Notes under the pieces: model-generated | What the model was told of the DNA's origin: nothing | Databases searched by the model: none | Seen by the model: only the letters and a program-made list of their open reading frames with translations | Assembly (NCBI RefSeq): GCF_030697375.1 | Contig: NZ_JAUYQD010000013.1 | Coordinates: forward strand, 1-64,000 | Length of the DNA: 64,000 nt | Origin: Rhodoferax sp. | GTDB lineage: Bacteria > Pseudomonadota > Gammaproteobacteria > Burkholderiales > Burkholderiaceae_C | Reading direction: 5' to 3' | Shown: piece by piece, positions 60,098 through 64,000 of the stretch | Layout of the letters: each line of letters begins with the position of its first letter | Numbering within the stretch: position 1 is the stretch's first letter | Program-made: the position numbers and the translations under genes

Positions 60098-60819
60098 GCC
60101 AGGCTCCCGTTGGTGGTCTGGCGGGCGCGCCATTGGGTCAGCAGCATGCCCACCGCCACGCCCGCCACCACCGCCCCCAGCAGGCCCAGCTTGTAAGGCA
60201 GGTCTTTCAGGGCGTACGCCATGGCGCCTGCGGCCAGGGCGGCCGCCAGGTGGGGGGTGCGCCGCAGCTGCGGCACCACGATGGAGAGGAAGGTCACCAC
60301 CATCGCAAAGTCCAGGCCCAGGGTCTGCAATTGCGGGAACACCGCGCCAAACACCAGCCCCACCAGGGTCCAGCACTGCCAGTTGGCATACATGGACAGG
60401 CCGGAGCCCAAAAAGTACCAGTGGCCCAGCGGTTCCTGCGGGTGTTTGCGGTAATAGCTGTCCATCACCGCAAAGGTTTCGTCGGTCAGCAAAAAGCCCA
60501 ACAGCCAGCGCCAGCGCTGCGGCAGGTGGCGCACATGCGGCAACAGCGCCGCCGCGTACAGCATGTGGCGCAGGTTCACGATCAGGGTGGCAAACCAGAT
60601 CACCAGGGCGCTGGCCACCCCCGCCATCAGCCCCACGGCAATGAACTGGCTGGAGCCGGCAAACACACTGAGCGACATCAGTTGTCCCTGCCAGGGCGCC
60701 AGGGCCGTGGTGCCGACCAGGGCGCCAAAAATCATGCCAAAAGGCGCGGCGCCCACCAGCATGGGCACGGTGTCGCGCACACCGGCCATGCAATGGGAGA
60801 ACGCAGAAGACGGGGGCAT
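60094..60819 (-). CDS. azlC: AzlC-family branched-chain amino acid exporter
   Basis: A 241-residue membrane protein with the AzlC pattern: an early MLVGAAPFGMIFGALVG, then LMSLSVFAGSSQFIAVGLM, RHMLYAAALLPH and GFLLTDETFAVMD. Exports branched-chain amino acids and their analogues. A start at MPPSSAF (60819) is preferred. The AraC regulator lies 73 bp upstream on the same strand and should control the pair. Confidence 0.93.
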   Translation of the reverse strand: MPPSSAFSHCMAGVRDTVPMLVGAAPFGMIFGALVGTTALAPWQGQLMSLSVFAGSSQFIAVGLMAGVASALVIWFATLIVNLRHMLYAAALLPHVRHLPQRWRWLLGFLLTDETFAVMDSYYRKHPQEPLGHWYFLGSGLSMYANWQCWTLVGLVFGAVFPQLQTLGLDFAMVVTFLSIVVPQLRRTPHLAAALAAGAMAYALKDLPYKLGLLGAVVAGVAVGMLLTQWRARQTTNGSLA

Positions 60820-60892
60820 ACACAATTCCTGTCAGTGGGAGTGAAAGGAATCATAGGCAGGCCGCGCGCGCGGCGCTTGTATGTTCTTGCGC

Positions 60893-61723
60893 TCAGCGGC
60901 TCAATTTGCTGAGTGCCCCGGGCGCAATGCCAAAGGCCCGCTTGAAGTGCCGCGTGAAATGGCTTTGGTCGGTAAAGCCGTGCGCGGCCGCCACCTCCGT
61001 CACCGACTGGCCCTGGCGCAGCCAACCCAGCGCCCGGTTGAGCCGGATCTGGTTGCGCCAGGCATGGGGCGGCATGCCCACGCTGCGCGAAAACAAGCGC
61101 GTCGCATAAAAGGGCGACAGCCCCACGGCGCCGGCCAGTGCCGACAGCGTCAGCGGCAGGGTCAGGTCCTCCACCAGCTTGGCCTTCATGCGCTCCACCC
61201 GCAGGGCGTCCGGGTGCAGGTCCTGCGTCTGCACCTTGGTGCGCGCGTAACGCGACAGCAGCAAGGCAAACGCGCCGGTCAATGCGGACTCCGCCGCCAG
61301 CGCATCGCTGCCGGTTTCCAACAAGCGGTGGGCGAAGGCCAACTGGCCCGCCACCTCCACATCCGTAATCGCGCCATCGGGCAGCCAGGGCACGTCCACC
61401 GCGCGGCCCGCCATGTCGGACGCCAGCGCCTGCATCCAGGCCACGGAGGGGTAAAACGCGCGGTAGGCCCAGCCGGTGTCGGTGGCGCGTTCGCCGGTGT
61501 GGATTTCGCCGGGGTTGATCGCTGCGATGCTGCCCACCCCGGCCAGGCACAGCGTGCCCCGGTAGCGGTAGGTCTGCGCCCCGCGCTGGATGACCGGAAT
61601 CGAAAACCCCTCGTGCCAATGCGGCGCAAACTCCTGCGCGTAGTACTCCGCGGTCAGCAGTTCGGCATCGGGCAACAGGGGGCTGCGCCACAGGCGCGCA
61701 TCGTCCCGTAGGGCTTGGGTCAT
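60893..61723 (-). CDS. AraC-family transcriptional regulator
   Basis: A 276-residue AraC regulator. The N-terminal cupin (EFAPHWHEGFSIPVIQRGAQTYRYRG, NPGEIHTG) senses ligand; the C-terminal double HTH includes LAGAVGLSPFYATRLFSRSVG and AAHGFTDQSHFTRHFKRAFG. The following azlCD genes make it a likely regulator of branched-chain amino acid export. I start at MTQALRDDARLW (61723). Confidence 0.88.
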   Translation of the reverse strand: MTQALRDDARLWRSPLLPDAELLTAEYYAQEFAPHWHEGFSIPVIQRGAQTYRYRGTLCLAGVGSIAAINPGEIHTGERATDTGWAYRAFYPSVAWMQALASDMAGRAVDVPWLPDGAITDVEVAGQLAFAHRLLETGSDALAAESALTGAFALLLSRYARTKVQTQDLHPDALRVERMKAKLVEDLTLPLTLSALAGAVGLSPFYATRLFSRSVGMPPHAWRNQIRLNRALGWLRQGQSVTEVAAAHGFTDQSHFTRHFKRAFGIAPGALSKLSR

Positions 61724-61793
61724 GGAACACAGTATCGCAGCCAAGGCGCCATAAGGCTGGCGCTGACCGTAGTAGGCAAAAAAATGGTGTTAT

Positions 61794-61864
61794 TTATCTA
61801 TTCAAAATAAACCATAAGTGCTTGAATATAAATAAATTTATTAATAATTATCTATTCATATAAT
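61794..61864 (+). promoter_or_regulatory. AT-rich promoter region of the YjjJ gene with direct repeats
   Basis: TTATCTATTCA occurs at 61794-61804 and again at 61848-61858, starts 54 bp apart, in a very AT-rich segment (about 61780-61869). A perfect TATAAT stands at 61859-61864, just 6 bp before the ATG at 61870, with no Shine-Dalgarno sequence. The layout suggests a leaderless transcript and possible autoregulatory sites. Confidence 0.5.
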
Positions 61865-61869
61865 GATTC

Positions 61870-63198
61870 ATGACCACCCCCCATGAACTCACCCCCAAAG
61901 CCCTGCAGGCCCTGCGTCGGCAGGGCAGCGTGTTGACCAGTGCCGAGCTGCAAACGCTGCTGGGCGCCAGCCAGCCCACGGTGTCGCGGGCGCTGGCGCC
62001 GCTCATCCAGTCGGGCCAGGTGCAAAAGGTGGGGGCGGCGCGGTCGCAGCGTTATGTGCTGCCGCGCACCGTGCCCGGTGTGGGGCGCGAGGTGCCGGTG
62101 ATGCGGGTGGATGCGCGGGGCCAGGCCACGCCTTTTGCGCGCATGGTGCCGCTGGAGGGCGGCGCGTTTTGGGTGGACGAAGCCGACGGCGTGAGCGCGC
62201 TGCACGGCGGCCTGCCCTGGTTTCTGGACGATATGCGCCCCCAGGGCTTCATGGGCCGCACCTTTGCCCACGCCCACCCCGAGCTGCAACTGGGCAGCGA
62301 CCCGCGCTACTGGAACGATGACGATGTGCTGCGGGCCCTGGCCCAGTTTGGCGACGACCTGCCGGGCAACCTGGTGGTGGGCGAAGCGGCCTTCCAGCGC
62401 TTTCACAGCCTGCCCGAACGGGCCTCGCGGGTGGACTCGGCGGCCGACTACCCGCGCCTGGCCGAGCAGGCCATGCAGGGGACCTTGGGCGGCTCGTCGG
62501 CGGGCGGCGAGCAGCCCAAGTTTTGCACCCTGTGCGCCGGGCGGCCGGTGCTGGTGAAGTTTTCCCCCGCAGGCGACGCCCCCGTGGACCAGCGCATCCG
62601 CGACCTGCTGGTGTGTGAGCACCTGGCGCTGAAAACACTGGCCGATGCAGGCATCCCCGCCGCGCGTACCCAGATTTTTGAGGGGGCGGGCCGCGTATTT
62701 CTGGAGTCCGAGCGCTTCGACCGCACCGCGCAGGTGAACGGGCCGGTGGGGCGCATCGGCATGGTGTCGCTGCAGGTGTACGACGCCGAATACGTGGGCG
62801 AAATGGACAACTGGGCCGCCACCGCCAACCGCATGGCCGCGCGCAAGCTGCTCACCGGGGTCGACGCCCGCACCCTGCGCCTGCTGGAGGCCTATGGCCT
62901 GCTGATTGCCAACACCGACCGGCACTACGGCAACATCTCGCTGCTGCTGGACAAGGACGACTGGACGCTCTCGCCCACCTACGACATGCTGCCCATGCTC
63001 TACGCGCCCGTGGGCGGCGAACTGGTGGCGCGCGACTTTGCCGCCCGCCCCCTGCAGCCCACCGCCGCCACGCTACCCGAGTGGGCGCAGGCCCAAACGC
63101 TGGCTTCGGCGTTCTGGCGGGCTGCGGCGGATGATGCGCGGGTGTCTGCCGGTTTTAGGCGGATTGCGGTGGAAAACAGGAATCATATTGGCCTCTAG
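61870..63198 (+). CDS. yjjJ: HipA-family Ser/Thr kinase toxin (YjjJ/HipH-type)
   Basis: A 442-residue protein, matching the length of E. coli YjjJ/HipH (443). An N-terminal winged HTH (about 5-65: VLTSAELQTLLGASQPTVSRA) replaces the separate HipB antitoxin; the HipA-like kinase domain has GGSSAGGEQPKF, FLESERFDR and the catalytic ANTDRHYGN with Asp350 and Asn355. No hipB gene adjoins. HipA toxins phosphorylate tRNA synthetases; HipH may cause DNA damage. Start at 61870 follows a TATAAT by only 6 bp. Confidence 0.92.
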   Translation: MTTPHELTPKALQALRRQGSVLTSAELQTLLGASQPTVSRALAPLIQSGQVQKVGAARSQRYVLPRTVPGVGREVPVMRVDARGQATPFARMVPLEGGAFWVDEADGVSALHGGLPWFLDDMRPQGFMGRTFAHAHPELQLGSDPRYWNDDDVLRALAQFGDDLPGNLVVGEAAFQRFHSLPERASRVDSAADYPRLAEQAMQGTLGGSSAGGEQPKFCTLCAGRPVLVKFSPAGDAPVDQRIRDLLVCEHLALKTLADAGIPAARTQIFEGAGRVFLESERFDRTAQVNGPVGRIGMVSLQVYDAEYVGEMDNWAATANRMAARKLLTGVDARTLRLLEAYGLLIANTDRHYGNISLLLDKDDWTLSPTYDMLPMLYAPVGGELVARDFAARPLQPTAATLPEWAQAQTLASAFWRAAADDARVSAGFRRIAVENRNHIGL

Positions 63199-63245
63199 CC
63201 CCCGTCAGAATTGCGTGAACAGCTATATATTTGATAGCAAATCAA
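63186..63245 (+). repeat. Dispersed intergenic repeat, copy D
   Basis: attggcctctagcccccgtc is followed by agaattgcgtgaacagctat and a final ttgatagcaaa. It matches copies A-C. It begins inside the last codons of yjjJ, so the stop region is part of the element. Confidence 0.75.
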
Positions 63246-63252
63246 GCAAAAA

Positions 63253-63274
63253 AAGGGGGGCTGTAGCCCCCCTT
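63253..63274. terminator. Strong terminator between yjjJ and the asparaginase gene
   Basis: A 9-bp perfect stem (aaggggggc / gccccccTT) with a TGTA loop. It is preceded by an A tract, so on the minus strand it has a good U-run and would end the asparaginase transcript; two further hairpins follow downstream. Confidence 0.75.
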
Positions 63275-63279
63275 GTGGT

Positions 63280-63316
63280 GAGGGCGGTAACCCTCGCAAT
63301 GGGGGCGGTAACCCCC
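63280..63316. repeat. Pair of related hairpins
   Basis: gaggg-CGGTAA-ccctc (63280-63295) and ggggg-CGGTAA-ccccc (63301-63316) share the same loop sequence and are adjacent to the terminator at 63253-63274, giving three tandem hairpins. They may add to termination or stabilise the 3' end of the asparaginase transcript. Confidence 0.55.
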
Positions 63317-63364
63317 TTTGTTCATTCGGGCCGCAGGTGCATCACCCCCGGCCCGGTTGGCACA

Positions 63365-64000
<636 letters not shown>

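Overview
The window is GC-rich, densely coding DNA with long divergent and convergent gene blocks, and reads as the chromosome of a Burkholderiales bacterium, most likely a Comamonadaceae member (Rhodoferax-like). That assignment is inferred from the style of IlvD, GAPDH, transketolase, the CreBCD set and the LRR-kinase, and from short dispersed repeats of a kind I associate with that family. No rRNA, tRNA, CRISPR array, insertion sequence or replication origin was seen.

Layout. 1-1643: AT-richer block of small orphan genes, two of them overlapping. 1740-4689: a dienelactone-hydrolase-type enzyme, then a chemoreceptor with a secreted Cache protein. 4907-11537: a cell-envelope stress locus (creB, creC, creD, membrane-anchored NagZ-like enzyme), interrupted between creC and creD by an oppositely oriented retron with a recognisable a1/a2-bounded ncRNA. 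11837-18762: SPASM radical SAM enzyme, histidine kinase with TPR response regulator, SulP transporter, LRR-protein kinase. 19019-25584: small membrane and secreted proteins, a LysR regulator, a PuuA-like glutamine synthetase homologue and a Crp-HTH-PAS-GGDEF fusion. 25791-30437: ABC transporter, PepP, a PIN/RHH pair and MurU. 30566-36679: diguanylate cyclase, serine hydrolase, solute-binding protein, PEP-CTERM GDSL esterase, Old Yellow Enzyme. 36801-42468: transketolase, GAPDH and IlvD. 42528-49994: VOC proteins, a MocR regulator with divergent flavin protein, AraC regulator with DMT exporter, LysR with tautomerase, and a further LysR.

50213-56804 is a compact catabolic operon: adenosylcobalamin-dependent glutamate mutase (glmS, glmL, glmE), methylaspartate ammonia-lyase with every checked catalytic residue in place, a class III CoA-transferase and a citrate-lyase-beta/CoA-ester-lyase homologue. 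Together they would take glutamate through 3-methylaspartate and mesaconate to a CoA ester that is then cleaved. The hydratase for mesaconyl-CoA is not in the window.

56890-64000: adenosine deaminase, MepB-like protein, DUF4143 ATPase, AraC regulator with AzlCD, a YjjJ/HipH kinase and the C-terminal part of an L-asparaginase that runs off the window.

The strongest unexplained system is the retron (about 7763-9359): a 12-bp perfect inverted repeat (7779-7790 / 7925-7936) encloses msr-like and msd-like hairpins, followed 28 bp later by a reverse transcriptase with retron motifs and a long N-terminal extension of unknown function. No separate effector gene lies beside it.
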